Below the pieces are notes generated by a model that had not been told where the DNA came from, searched no databases, and saw nothing but the letters and a program-made list of their open reading frames with translations. Source: JAQIBY01 sp051747965 (GTDB lineage Bacteria > Bacteroidota > Bacteroidia > Bacteroidales > ML635J-15). From it: 64,000 nucleotides of DNA. Numbering within the stretch: position 1 is the stretch's first letter; each line of letters opens with the position of its first letter. A program made the translations under genes and the position numbers. Below, in pieces: positions 8,667-16,452 of the stretch. The stretch is from positions 41,422 through 105,421 of the forward strand of contig JBNJGS010000001.1 of NCBI GenBank assembly GCA_051747965.1, read 5' to 3'.

Positions 8667-9785
8667 TTATTTTTTAAAAATAATATAAAAAGTTGAGCCT
8701 TCATCCTTTTTACTTTCCAAATGTATGCTGGCTTTATAGTTGTCAATGATTCTTTTTACAATTGAAAGGCCCAGGCCACTGCCGGAAATCTTTTTTGTTT
8801 CTTCATTCCGGATACGAACAAACTCCCTGAAAAGCCTTGCCTGGTCATCCTCAGAAATGCCAATTCCTGTATCTTTAACAACAATATGAATTTCATGTTC
8901 GGTCTGGTAAAGAGAAATGTTCACATTTCCTTCTTTTTTGTTGTATTTGATGGCATTGGAAATAAGGTTATTGAGTACGATTTCCATTTCTTCCCGGTCG
9001 GCGTTCATTTCCAGCTTTTCAGGAAGATCTTTTTGAATGCTGATATCTTTTTGGATGGCATATGGCTGCATGGTAGCGATGGCATCCTCAACCACTTCAG
9101 GGAGATTGATTTTCTCAATGCTTCTTTGTTTTTTCCCTGATTCAAGTTTTGTCAGGTCGAGCAGATCCATGATAAGATTTCGCATATTATCCATTCTGTC
9201 GAGTGATCGGTTGACCATCTGCATATAATCATTGATGTCATTGCCTGCCTCTTTGTTTTTCATCATCTGCAGATATCCTTCCACTGCATTGATTGGTGCT
9301 TTCAGCTCATGCGACAGAAGCGACAGAAACTGATAGCGGATTTGCTTTCCCTCTTTGTTCATGCGGGCAGTCATTCGTTTGAGAAACAATTGCTTGGCCA
9401 CATTTTCCAGGGAAGCCCTCAGCTCCTGTGGGGTAAATGGTTTTGGGACAAAGTCGCTGGCCCCTTGCCTGGTGGCTTTTACTGCCACTTCAAGTGAAGC
9501 ATAAGATGTAATCATCACCACATAGGATTCAATTTGCTGCTTATTGATGTAATTGAGTACATCCAGGCCCTGAATTCCGGGCAACTTATTGTCCAGCAGC
9601 ACAATATCCGGTGTTTCTTTCTTCAGGATTTCCAGGGCTTCCTCCCCGGTAGCCGCTTCATTCACAGTAAATCCAAACACATCATCCATGAAAGGATAAT
9701 CCAGGGTAAATTTTCTGAGAACACGCTTTACTCCAGCGCGAATCCCGGGTTCATCATCCACAACCAATATTGTAAATTTTTCCAT
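8667..9785 (-). CDS. Receiver-histidine kinase hybrid (REC-HisKA-HATPase)
   Basis: This soluble signalling protein has 372 residues. Residues 1-125 are a receiver domain (VVDDE acidic pocket, phosphoacceptor Asp in IVLLDNKLPG, conserved Lys in VPKPFTP). Then comes a HisKA domain with the H-box LLSHELKAPINAVEGY and an HATPase domain with NLISNAIKYNKK (N-box), VKDTGIGI (G1) and GSGLGLSIVKR (G2). There is no transmembrane or PAS segment, so its input should arrive at the receiver by phosphotransfer. It lies two bases after the stand-alone receiver gene and 11 bases before rex. Its place suggests it is a relay partner of the H-cluster kinase. Its final target is not visible in the window. Confidence 0.9.
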   Translation of the reverse strand: MEKFTILVVDDEPGIRAGVKRVLRKFTLDYPFMDDVFGFTVNEAATGEEALEILKKETPDIVLLDNKLPGIQGLDVLNYINKQQIESYVVMITSYASLEVAVKATRQGASDFVPKPFTPQELRASLENVAKQLFLKRMTARMNKEGKQIRYQFLSLLSHELKAPINAVEGYLQMMKNKEAGNDINDYMQMVNRSLDRMDNMRNLIMDLLDLTKLESGKKQRSIEKINLPEVVEDAIATMQPYAIQKDISIQKDLPEKLEMNADREEMEIVLNNLISNAIKYNKKEGNVNISLYQTEHEIHIVVKDTGIGISEDDQARLFREFVRIRNEETKKISGSGLGLSIVKRIIDNYKASIHLESKKDEGSTFYIIFKK

Positions 9786-9787
9786 AA

Positions 9788-10180
9788 CTATGTAAGGAGT
9801 TTGTTGATGACTGAATACAATCTTTCTGTTTCTATACCTTTTTCAAGGTAGGCATCTGCCTTTATCCAGGCCTGATCCTGTTGTTCCTGAAGTCTGAATG
9901 AAATGCCTGTTTCTGCCGCCACGTTGGTAGCAATAACAACAGGGACATCGGGATACCTTGATTTACAACGAAAAGCCAGAACAAATCCGCTGTCATCGTT
10001 TTCCATCATAAGGTCAAAAATGGCCAGATCCGGCCTGACCTGCTTCAGGATGTTCTCGGCTTCTTTCTGACTCTCAGCCGTGATAAGCTCAAATCCGCTT
10101 TTTTCAAGTTTGAATGATGTCTGAAACAAATAATCAGTATCATCATCAGCCAGCAGAATTATTTTCTTTGTTTTCTCCAT
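9788..10180 (-). CDS. Stand-alone response regulator receiver
   Basis: The protein has 130 residues and consists only of a CheY-like receiver domain: acidic pair in LLADDDTDYL, phosphoacceptor Asp in LAIFDLMMEND and conserved Lys in AYLEKGIETE. There is no output domain. The insertion around SFRLQEQQDQAWIKADAY is longer than in CheY. The gene starts five bases after the H-cluster sensor kinase and ends two bases before the receiver-kinase hybrid. It is therefore a good candidate for the direct phosphate acceptor of that kinase. It could act as a phosphorelay shuttle or bind a partner protein allosterically. Confidence 0.9.
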   Translation of the reverse strand: MEKTKKIILLADDDTDYLFQTSFKLEKSGFELITAESQKEAENILKQVRPDLAIFDLMMENDDSGFVLAFRCKSRYPDVPVVIATNVAAETGISFRLQEQQDQAWIKADAYLEKGIETERLYSVINKLLT

Positions 10181-10185
10181 ATTTT

Positions 10186-12183
10186 TTATCCCTCAACTTT
10201 TGGATGCCTGGGCAAATCAACTGTAAATGTGGTTCCTGTTTCACCATCGGCGGGATTATCATTGCTTACCAGGGTGATTTTGCCCTTGTGCATCTTAATA
10301 ATTCCATAAGTGGTAGGCAAACCCAGACCGGTTCCTTTGCCAATGCCTTTGGTGGTGAAAAAGGGGGTGAATATTTTTTCCCTGATTTCTTCCGGGATGC
10401 CACTGCCTTCATCTGTTATTTCAATTCGTATATTTTCTTCATCACCATTGATGTTAATGTGTATATCACCACCCTCCGGCATAGCTTCCGTTCCGTTTTT
10501 AATCAGATTTGTCAGTGCTTGTATCATCTGTTCTTCATCCAGATAAACCTGAGTATTGTTCAGGTGGTTATGAATTTTTATTCTGACCTTGTCAGGTATG
10601 ATAAATGACCTGATGCTTTTCTGTATCAGATCGGTAATGCTTACATTGCTTTGCCTGACCTGATTTTTTCTGGCAAAATTCAGCAGATTGCCAACAATTT
10701 TTTTGCAGCGGGAGGCCTGATCTGCGATCATTTTATAATCTTCATACGCCTCGCTGTTTTCATCAACCTCATCCAGCAGCATATTGCTGTACATAATAAC
10801 CACACCCAGGGGATTATTGAGCTCATGGGCTATGCCTGCTGACAACTGACCAAGATGGGCAAGTTTTTCCGACTGTTTGAGCGCCTGTTGAATGGAAGAC
10901 AATTTTTCATTTTTTTGATGCAACTCATCAATGGACCGATGCATTTTTTCTATGGTGTAGGGCAAACACATGTCAATTTCTGCAAGGCCGCGCAAGACCG
11001 CAACGGCATGTTCCTCGCAACTGTCGTAACCACAAGCCTGACAATTGAGTCTGTCTTCCGGTTCATTCTTGCCCATTGCCGACCACAATGCATATATTTC
11101 TTCATTATCGGGCATTTTCACCCGCTGATCATCCGGTGTAAACGTTCTGGTTAGGTCCAGATCCTTAAATCTGTGTATGTATTTCTCCCAGCTTTTTTGG
11201 TCAAGATTGTTCATTTTTTCCTTGACATAGCGGGTAATATGTGCCCTGTTTTCATAGCGCTTTCCGTTTCTGGACATTCCGGGTCCCATAATGCAGCCTT
11301 CACAGCAAAGCAGCTCCAGGTGATGATCGTTAATCAGGCCATAATCAAATTCCTGTATGGCATCCTTAAAATTCACCCTGCCTTCTGCCACCACAATATT
11401 TCCTTTAAACAGATTTTCGTGGACATTAATGGTTTGGATGATGCCTCTGCTAATGGGAAAAATGGAACCGCGTCCACCAAAAGGCGGGTCAAATTCGCTG
11501 GCTTTGGTATTTTCAGGTTTGATTTCCTGTGCTTCCAGCATTTCCCTGAATTCTGAAAAAGTCAGGACAGCATCCACTTCATCAGACTCTTCTTTTTTTG
11601 CAACACAGGGACCGATAAAAACAAGTTTGTATTTTTCTCCGTACATTTCTTTCAGCGCTCTTGCCAGAGCCATAACAGGAGACACTACAGGAGCAAGATT
11701 TTCTGTCAGATGGGGATGATATTTTTTGATAAAGTTGACAATTGAGGGACAGTCAGAACTGATGAATCGTCTCTCATCATCAGAAGTCAGCAAATCTTTG
11801 TAACGCAAAGCAACCAGATCTGCACCAAATGAAACCTCGGTAACCATGTCAAACCCCAGTTTTCTTGTCATACCGACAAATTTCCGGTAATCGTTGATTT
11901 CAGGAAAATCGGCAGGAAAACTTGGTGCCACCATAGCAATAACCGGTTCATGTCGTATGAGCAATTTTTCAGCCATGCTTTCAGATTTCCTGAAATTTTT
12001 GGCTTTTCTGGTACACACACGGATGCAGTTTCCGCAGCCAATGCATCTGTCCTGTATCACTTCTGCCTGACCATTGATGATACGTATTGCTTTGGCAGGA
12101 CATTCCCTGACACAGGTGTAACACATTTTACATCTGTCTTTGATGGTGTATACCAGGGGCTTATCTGTCAACAATTCACTCAT
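10186..12183 (-). CDS. H-cluster (sensory [FeFe]-hydrogenase-like) histidine kinase fusion
   Basis: This is a soluble protein of 665 residues with four modules. (1) Two [4Fe-4S] ferredoxin motifs (CKMCYTCVREC and CIGCGNCIRVC), residues 1-65. (2) An [FeFe]-hydrogenase H-domain, about 75-345, in which the four cluster cysteines are kept: Cys145 in SSDCPS, Cys193 in GPCVAKKEE, Cys293 and Cys297 in CCEGC. (3) A further Fe-S motif starting at Cys381 (CQACGYDSC plus a later Cys, PF04060-like). (4) HisKA with His453 in GIAHELNNP, then an HATPase domain with NLIKNGTEA and GTGLGLPTTYG. Asp144 replaces the proton-transfer Cys of catalytic enzymes. I infer a sensor of H2 or redox state, like group C (HydS-type) proteins. 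Its start overlaps the preceding hydrogenase stop by four bases. Confidence 0.9.
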   Translation of the reverse strand: MSELLTDKPLVYTIKDRCKMCYTCVRECPAKAIRIINGQAEVIQDRCIGCGNCIRVCTRKAKNFRKSESMAEKLLIRHEPVIAMVAPSFPADFPEINDYRKFVGMTRKLGFDMVTEVSFGADLVALRYKDLLTSDDERRFISSDCPSIVNFIKKYHPHLTENLAPVVSPVMALARALKEMYGEKYKLVFIGPCVAKKEESDEVDAVLTFSEFREMLEAQEIKPENTKASEFDPPFGGRGSIFPISRGIIQTINVHENLFKGNIVVAEGRVNFKDAIQEFDYGLINDHHLELLCCEGCIMGPGMSRNGKRYENRAHITRYVKEKMNNLDQKSWEKYIHRFKDLDLTRTFTPDDQRVKMPDNEEIYALWSAMGKNEPEDRLNCQACGYDSCEEHAVAVLRGLAEIDMCLPYTIEKMHRSIDELHQKNEKLSSIQQALKQSEKLAHLGQLSAGIAHELNNPLGVVIMYSNMLLDEVDENSEAYEDYKMIADQASRCKKIVGNLLNFARKNQVRQSNVSITDLIQKSIRSFIIPDKVRIKIHNHLNNTQVYLDEEQMIQALTNLIKNGTEAMPEGGDIHININGDEENIRIEITDEGSGIPEEIREKIFTPFFTTKGIGKGTGLGLPTTYGIIKMHKGKITLVSNDNPADGETGTTFTVDLPRHPKVEG

Positions 12184-13859
12184 AGTACATTAAATTTATG
12201 TTTCAGGTCAGGCTTATCATCCCGTTGAATGTAAGCATTGGCAAAAGGATTGGCCTGCGGTGATTTGGCCTGGGTATTGTCGTCTGATTTGTAAAGGCTT
12301 TTGATCAGCATTTTGGTACGGTTTTCCGTTCTCTCAGAAAGGGGTTGTCCGCCCCCGCCCATGCATCCCAGACTGCAGTTTGACAACTCCAGGATATCGC
12401 AATTGGCTCTGCCCCTGAGAACGTCAAGAATATGCTTTTCAATATTGTGTATACCACTGACAACCTTTGTTTTATATGTTTTTGATCCGATTTTGAAGCT
12501 GGCTGTTTTTTCCTGCTTCATTACCCGAAGGTCCGGGATTTTATGACGTATCGGCTCTTTGCCCGTTTTCAGGAAATGCATATGTCTGAAAATCGCCTCG
12601 CTCAGTCCTCCGGGCACATGATAGAGACTACCTGAAGCACTGGAGACATGGTAAGGCTGATCAAACCGTTCTTCGTCAATATTGTGGAGATCAACACCGG
12701 ACAATTTCAGCAGGCGCAACAACTCCCGTGTTGTCAGCACTGCATCCACATCCGGGATACCCCTTGTCATATTGTCTGTTCTGGTTGCCTCTGCTTTTCC
12801 GGCTGTACAGGGTGTTACTGAAACGGTAAATGTATCTTCCTGTCTCAATTCTTCTTTTTCGGCATAATCTGTTTTGATAAGCTTGCCCAGAATTTGCTGC
12901 GGGGTCTTCACCGGATTGATAAAAGACAAGGCTTCAGGCATAAATTGCTCCAGGTAATTCACAATGGAGGGGCATGAGCTAATGATGACCGGAGACTTTC
13001 CGGTTTCGCTGATGTGCCGGGCAGTTTCCATAACAAAAACATCACCTGCGAAGGCAGAATCAAAGACAAAATCAAACCCTGCCTGTTTCAATCCTGAGAT
13101 CACAAGGGGAGTGATGTCTGTTCCGGGCTTGAATCCGGCAGCTTCTGCAAGAGTATAACCAATGGCCGGTGCAAGCTGAGCATATATTGTAATGTTCTTA
13201 TTGTTGATGGCATCCATCACCGGTGTGATAGCAGATTTCTCTGTAAGTGCACCACTGGGGCAAACAAGTATGCATTGTCCACATGAAATGCAGGTGGAGT
13301 AATTCAATCCTTTTCCCAGGGCAGTATCAATCCTGGTATTGATGCCTCTGCCTGAAAAATCTATGGATGATGCCTGCACACGCTCATCGCAAACGCGTAT
13401 ACATCTGCCGCAGAGGATACACTTTGCATTGTCCATGACTATGGCCGGACTGGATTTGTCTTTGTATTGTGATTTTTTGGTTCCGAAAAATCGTCTGTCC
13501 ATAATATTGAGCTCCACAGCAAGGTTCTGTAATTCACAATGCTGATTGTTTTCACAATAAAGACAATCGTCGGGATGATTGGCAAGTAAAAGTTCCACAA
13601 TGGTTTTGCGCGCATTGATAACCCGCGGGGAATGGGTAAAGACCTCCATACCTTCTTCAACGGGCTGTGAACAGGAGGGCACCAATTCATCACGACCGGA
13701 AATTTCGACCACACAAAGTCTGCATGAACCTGTGGGTGTAAATTCATTCAGGTGACAGAGGGTTGGCACTCTGATACCATGTCTTTTCAGAGCGACGAGA
13801 ATGGTTTCGCCCTTTTTTCCCTCGAGTTGTTTATTATTTACGTTGAAAAGAATGCTCAT
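12180..13859 (-). CDS. M3-type [FeFe]-hydrogenase-like subunit with an altered active site
   Basis: The protein has 559 residues, close to clostridial CpI in length and domain order. It has a [2Fe-2S] domain with CRLC near residues 46-49, a His-Cys3 [4Fe-4S] motif (HPDDCLYCENNQHC), two [4Fe-4S] motifs (CILCGRCIRVC and CISCGQCILVC), and the H-domain. The H-domain keeps the four cluster ligands Cys296, Cys351, Cys495 and Cys499. Three normally invariant positions are changed. The proton-transfer Cys is Ser295 (SSCPS, not SCCP), the Met before PC is Thr (TPCTAGK, not MPCTAKK), and the Met before the third ligand is Ser (ELSNC). With NuoE- and NuoF-like partners it should form a HydABC/Hnd-like NAD(H)-linked complex. 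Hydrogen turnover is uncertain. Confidence 0.88.
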   Translation of the reverse strand: MSILFNVNNKQLEGKKGETILVALKRHGIRVPTLCHLNEFTPTGSCRLCVVEISGRDELVPSCSQPVEEGMEVFTHSPRVINARKTIVELLLANHPDDCLYCENNQHCELQNLAVELNIMDRRFFGTKKSQYKDKSSPAIVMDNAKCILCGRCIRVCDERVQASSIDFSGRGINTRIDTALGKGLNYSTCISCGQCILVCPSGALTEKSAITPVMDAINNKNITIYAQLAPAIGYTLAEAAGFKPGTDITPLVISGLKQAGFDFVFDSAFAGDVFVMETARHISETGKSPVIISSCPSIVNYLEQFMPEALSFINPVKTPQQILGKLIKTDYAEKEELRQEDTFTVSVTPCTAGKAEATRTDNMTRGIPDVDAVLTTRELLRLLKLSGVDLHNIDEERFDQPYHVSSASGSLYHVPGGLSEAIFRHMHFLKTGKEPIRHKIPDLRVMKQEKTASFKIGSKTYKTKVVSGIHNIEKHILDVLRGRANCDILELSNCSLGCMGGGGQPLSERTENRTKMLIKSLYKSDDNTQAKSPQANPFANAYIQRDDKPDLKHKFNVL

Positions 13860-13864
13860 GGTAT

Positions 13865-15796
13865 CTAATCTGTCTTGATCGCGTTAAACTTACAATTATC
13901 ATAACACAGTCCGCAGCCTATGCACTTTTCCTTAACAATAAAGTACGGATGTCTGGCCACCCCGATGATAGCATCAGCAGGGCACTTGCGTGCACAGATG
14001 GTGCAACCGGTACATAAATCCACATCTATGGTGTAGGATTTGAGTTCCTTGCATACGCCTGCTTTGCATTTGCGGTCAAAGATATGTTCCTCATATTCAT
14101 TTCGAAAATGTTCAACGGTGCTCAAAACCGTATTTGCTGCATTTTGCCCCAGGCCGCAGAGGGAAGTTTCTTTCATAACTTTGGCAAGGCTTTCAAGCTG
14201 CATAACACCTTTGAACCGTTCCAGTGATTTGTGTCCGGTTTCATCATACGGCTTGCGGGTAATCCGGGTCAGGATATCAAGCATACGCTGGGAGCCTTCT
14301 CTGCAGGGAATACATTTTCCACAGGATTCCTGCTGGATAAAACGCATAAAATACCTGGCAAGGCTGATGATACAATTGCTTTCATCAAGCACAAGAAAAC
14401 TTCCGCTTCCCATTTTAAGGCCGGCTTTTTCCATGGCAGCAAAATCCATGGGGATATCCAAATTGCTGGTATTTATCACACCACCTGATGGTCCGCCAAT
14501 ATGGACAGCTTTTAATTCTTTATCACCGGGAACACCGCCACAGGTTTGGATTATATCACGCACTTTGGTACCCATTTCAACTTCCAGGACGCCGGTTTTG
14601 GCAATTTTCCCGCTCACGGACAGTAGTTTTGTACCCGGACTGTTTTCTGTACCGGTTTTTTTGAATTTTTCTCCCCCCTGCCTTATAATGTATGGCACAT
14701 TGGCCAGTGTTTCCAGGTTGTTAACTACAGTGGGTTTACCAAACAGCCCTCTTTCCGCCGGATATGGTGGTTTGGGCTGAGGCATTCCCCTTTTGCCTTC
14801 CAGGCTGGCAATCAAAGCTGTTTCTTCACCACACACATGAGCCCCCGGACCTTCTTTAATGTCAATATACAACTCAAAACCACTGTTGAAAATATTATCT
14901 CCAAGCAACTCATACTCATAGGCCTGCTTCAGTGCGGTTTTCAGACGCTGTATGGCAAGTTTATACTGATTCCGGATGTAAATGATTGCCCGGTTTGCCT
15001 GTATGGCATAAGCGGCAATTGCCACACCCTCAATTACCTGGTGTGGATCACCTTCTACCAGGTGTCTGTCCACAAAAGCCCCCGGATCACTCTCATCAGC
15101 ATTACAGATGATATATCTGGAGGCTTCAGATTGTTCAAGTGCTGCCAGCCACTTGTCGCCGGTGAGATAGGCAGATCCGCTGCGCCCTTTAAGTCCAGCA
15201 GACTTAACAATCCTGCATACTTCCTCTGATGTATGGGCTGTAATTGCTTTAGCAAATGCCCGGTATCCTTCAGAAATGATGTATTCATCAATATTATCAG
15301 GAGATATTATTCCCGTTCGCCGGGTGAGATGTTTTTTCTGTGTATTGAAAAAGCTGAGATTGTTCAGGTATGGCACATCATCCCATTCCGCAAGATTAGC
15401 CTGGGGATATTGTCCCAGATTGCCGTAGTCCGGCAGGAAATTGTTTGTTACCGCATCCATCAATTCTGCCACCTTCTCTTCAGTAATTCTTGCAAAACTG
15501 ATACGGGTTCTGCCGGGAATCTGCACATCAACAATGGGCTCAGCAGAACACAACCCGATGCAACCTACTTCAATAACTTCTGCATCCAGATTTTCTTCCT
15601 TAATATGCTCAATTATCTTATTCTTTGTTTTGTCTGCACCCGCGATAACACCACAGCTTCCCATACCAACATAAATCACCGTTTTCCGGACAAAATCCCG
15701 GCGTATGGTGGCAATGTTTCTATCCAGCACAGCATTGCCTTTCGGGGGATTGGGCCCCATAAGAAGAAGCGGGAGATGTTCTTTAATCAAATTCAT
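13865..15796 (-). CDS. NuoF-like NADH-binding subunit of the hydrogenase complex (HydB/HndC type)
   Basis: This flavoprotein subunit of 643 residues passes electrons between NAD(H) and iron-sulphur clusters. The N-terminal 120 residues are a thioredoxin-like [2Fe-2S] domain (MGSCGV and VGCIGLCSAEP). The NuoF core has the nucleotide-binding loop GLKGRSGSAYLTGDKW, the FMN-site stretch CNADESDPGAF, HVCGEETALIASLEG, an SLBB region, and the [4Fe-4S] motif ESCGKCIPCREG. The C-terminus adds two ferredoxin motifs (CTGCTICARKC and CIGCGLCYDNC). That layout is that of electron-bifurcating HydB and HndC, and differs from respiratory NuoF. It starts nine bases after the NuoE-like gene and ends five bases before the hydrogenase-like gene. 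Whether the complex bifurcates cannot be decided from sequence. Confidence 0.92.
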   Translation of the reverse strand: MNLIKEHLPLLLMGPNPPKGNAVLDRNIATIRRDFVRKTVIYVGMGSCGVIAGADKTKNKIIEHIKEENLDAEVIEVGCIGLCSAEPIVDVQIPGRTRISFARITEEKVAELMDAVTNNFLPDYGNLGQYPQANLAEWDDVPYLNNLSFFNTQKKHLTRRTGIISPDNIDEYIISEGYRAFAKAITAHTSEEVCRIVKSAGLKGRSGSAYLTGDKWLAALEQSEASRYIICNADESDPGAFVDRHLVEGDPHQVIEGVAIAAYAIQANRAIIYIRNQYKLAIQRLKTALKQAYEYELLGDNIFNSGFELYIDIKEGPGAHVCGEETALIASLEGKRGMPQPKPPYPAERGLFGKPTVVNNLETLANVPYIIRQGGEKFKKTGTENSPGTKLLSVSGKIAKTGVLEVEMGTKVRDIIQTCGGVPGDKELKAVHIGGPSGGVINTSNLDIPMDFAAMEKAGLKMGSGSFLVLDESNCIISLARYFMRFIQQESCGKCIPCREGSQRMLDILTRITRKPYDETGHKSLERFKGVMQLESLAKVMKETSLCGLGQNAANTVLSTVEHFRNEYEEHIFDRKCKAGVCKELKSYTIDVDLCTGCTICARKCPADAIIGVARHPYFIVKEKCIGCGLCYDNCKFNAIKTD

Positions 15797-15805
15797 AGGC
15801 TGTGC

Positions 15806-16264
15806 TTATTTGTTGTTTAATGTCTTGATTATCTGGTCAAGTTTTTGTTTGCTCAGGCGTGTATGGTAAGTATCATTGACCTGAATAACAGGCGCCAGCG
15901 CACAGGCTCCCAGGCAACTCACCTCTTCAATGCTGATTTTTCCGTTTTTGGATACGCCGTTATCCATGATATTCAATTTGGAAATGAGCGTATCACGCAG
16001 GCTGTCCGCTCCCATCACATGACAGGCTGAACCAGCACACATGCGGATATGAACAGGGGCATTTTCACGAAACCTGAACTGATTATAAAAAGTAGCAATG
16101 CCATATATCCGGCTTCCCGGAATACTGAGAGCCTTTGTTATTTCCCTGATGTGCTCTTCAGTGATGTATCCCTGCTCATTTTGCACCTCCTGTAATATCG
16201 GAATCAGGTCCTTTTGCGCCTTATCGGGATACTTATAAATAATATGTTTTATGCCTGCTGCCAT
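15806..16264 (-). CDS. NuoE-like [2Fe-2S] subunit of the hydrogenase complex (HydC/HndA type)
   Basis: The subunit is a thioredoxin-fold [2Fe-2S] protein of 152 residues from the chosen start. An amino-terminal helical part (IIYKYPDKAQKDLIPILQEVQNEQG) is followed by the four cluster cysteines in CAGSACHVMGA and CLGACALAPVIQVN. It resembles NuoE and the HydC/HndA subunits of trimeric NAD-linked hydrogenases. I chose the ATG at 16264 (MAAGIKHII) over an in-frame TTG at 16303, because the extra 13 residues (ISYICKK) do not look like the family and that stretch overlaps palindromic regulatory DNA. It is the first gene of the run and is followed after nine bases by the NuoF-like gene. Confidence 0.92.
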   Translation of the reverse strand: MAAGIKHIIYKYPDKAQKDLIPILQEVQNEQGYITEEHIREITKALSIPGSRIYGIATFYNQFRFRENAPVHIRMCAGSACHVMGADSLRDTLISKLNIMDNGVSKNGKISIEEVSCLGACALAPVIQVNDTYHTRLSKQKLDQIIKTLNNK

Positions 16265-16277
16265 CTTACTTTTTTTA

Positions 16278-16308
16278 CAAATATAAGAAATATTTGTTAA
16301 CAAATAAA
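16278..16308 (-). promoter_or_regulatory. Candidate promoter of the hydrogenase-rex run
   Basis: On the minus strand there are two candidate -7 boxes. TATATTTG (16285 to 16278) fits TAnnTTTG exactly but leaves only a very short leader. TTTATTTG (16308 to 16301) has one mismatch and leaves about 30 bases of leader. A perfect 12-bp palindrome TTTGTTAACAAA (16293-16304) lies across this segment and may be an additional repressor site. Confidence 0.45.
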
Positions 16309-16310
16309 CA

Positions 16311-16328
16311 CTGTTAAGATATTAACAA
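16311..16328. promoter_or_regulatory. Putative Rex operator
   Basis: CTGTTAAGATATTAACAA matches the Rex consensus reported for clostridia and others, TTGTTAANNNNTTAACAA, at 13 of 14 defined positions. It lies 47 bases upstream of the NuoE-like start, in the gap shared with the divergent sigma factor gene. Because rex is the seventh gene of the run, the site would give NADH-dependent autoregulation. Confidence 0.75.
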
Positions 16329-16452
16329 GTAAAAATGCAAAAATGTTGTTCCTATACTTTTTCGCTTTTAATTAAAAATATTGCATAAAATATTTGGATG
16401 TGTGAGAAATTGTTGTAATTTTAGGGGTAAATGAAACCATAATATTAAAAAC

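Noticed and set aside
14040..14780. Long open frame antisense to the NuoF-like gene
   Set aside because: It lies wholly opposite a well-recognised gene; its composition (Ser/Pro/Leu-rich) is what the reverse strand of such a gene gives, and it has no motif.
16265..16303. TTG at 16303 as the start of the NuoE-like gene
   Set aside because: The added 13 residues do not resemble the family and the DNA there is palindromic regulatory sequence; the ATG at 16264 is a better start.
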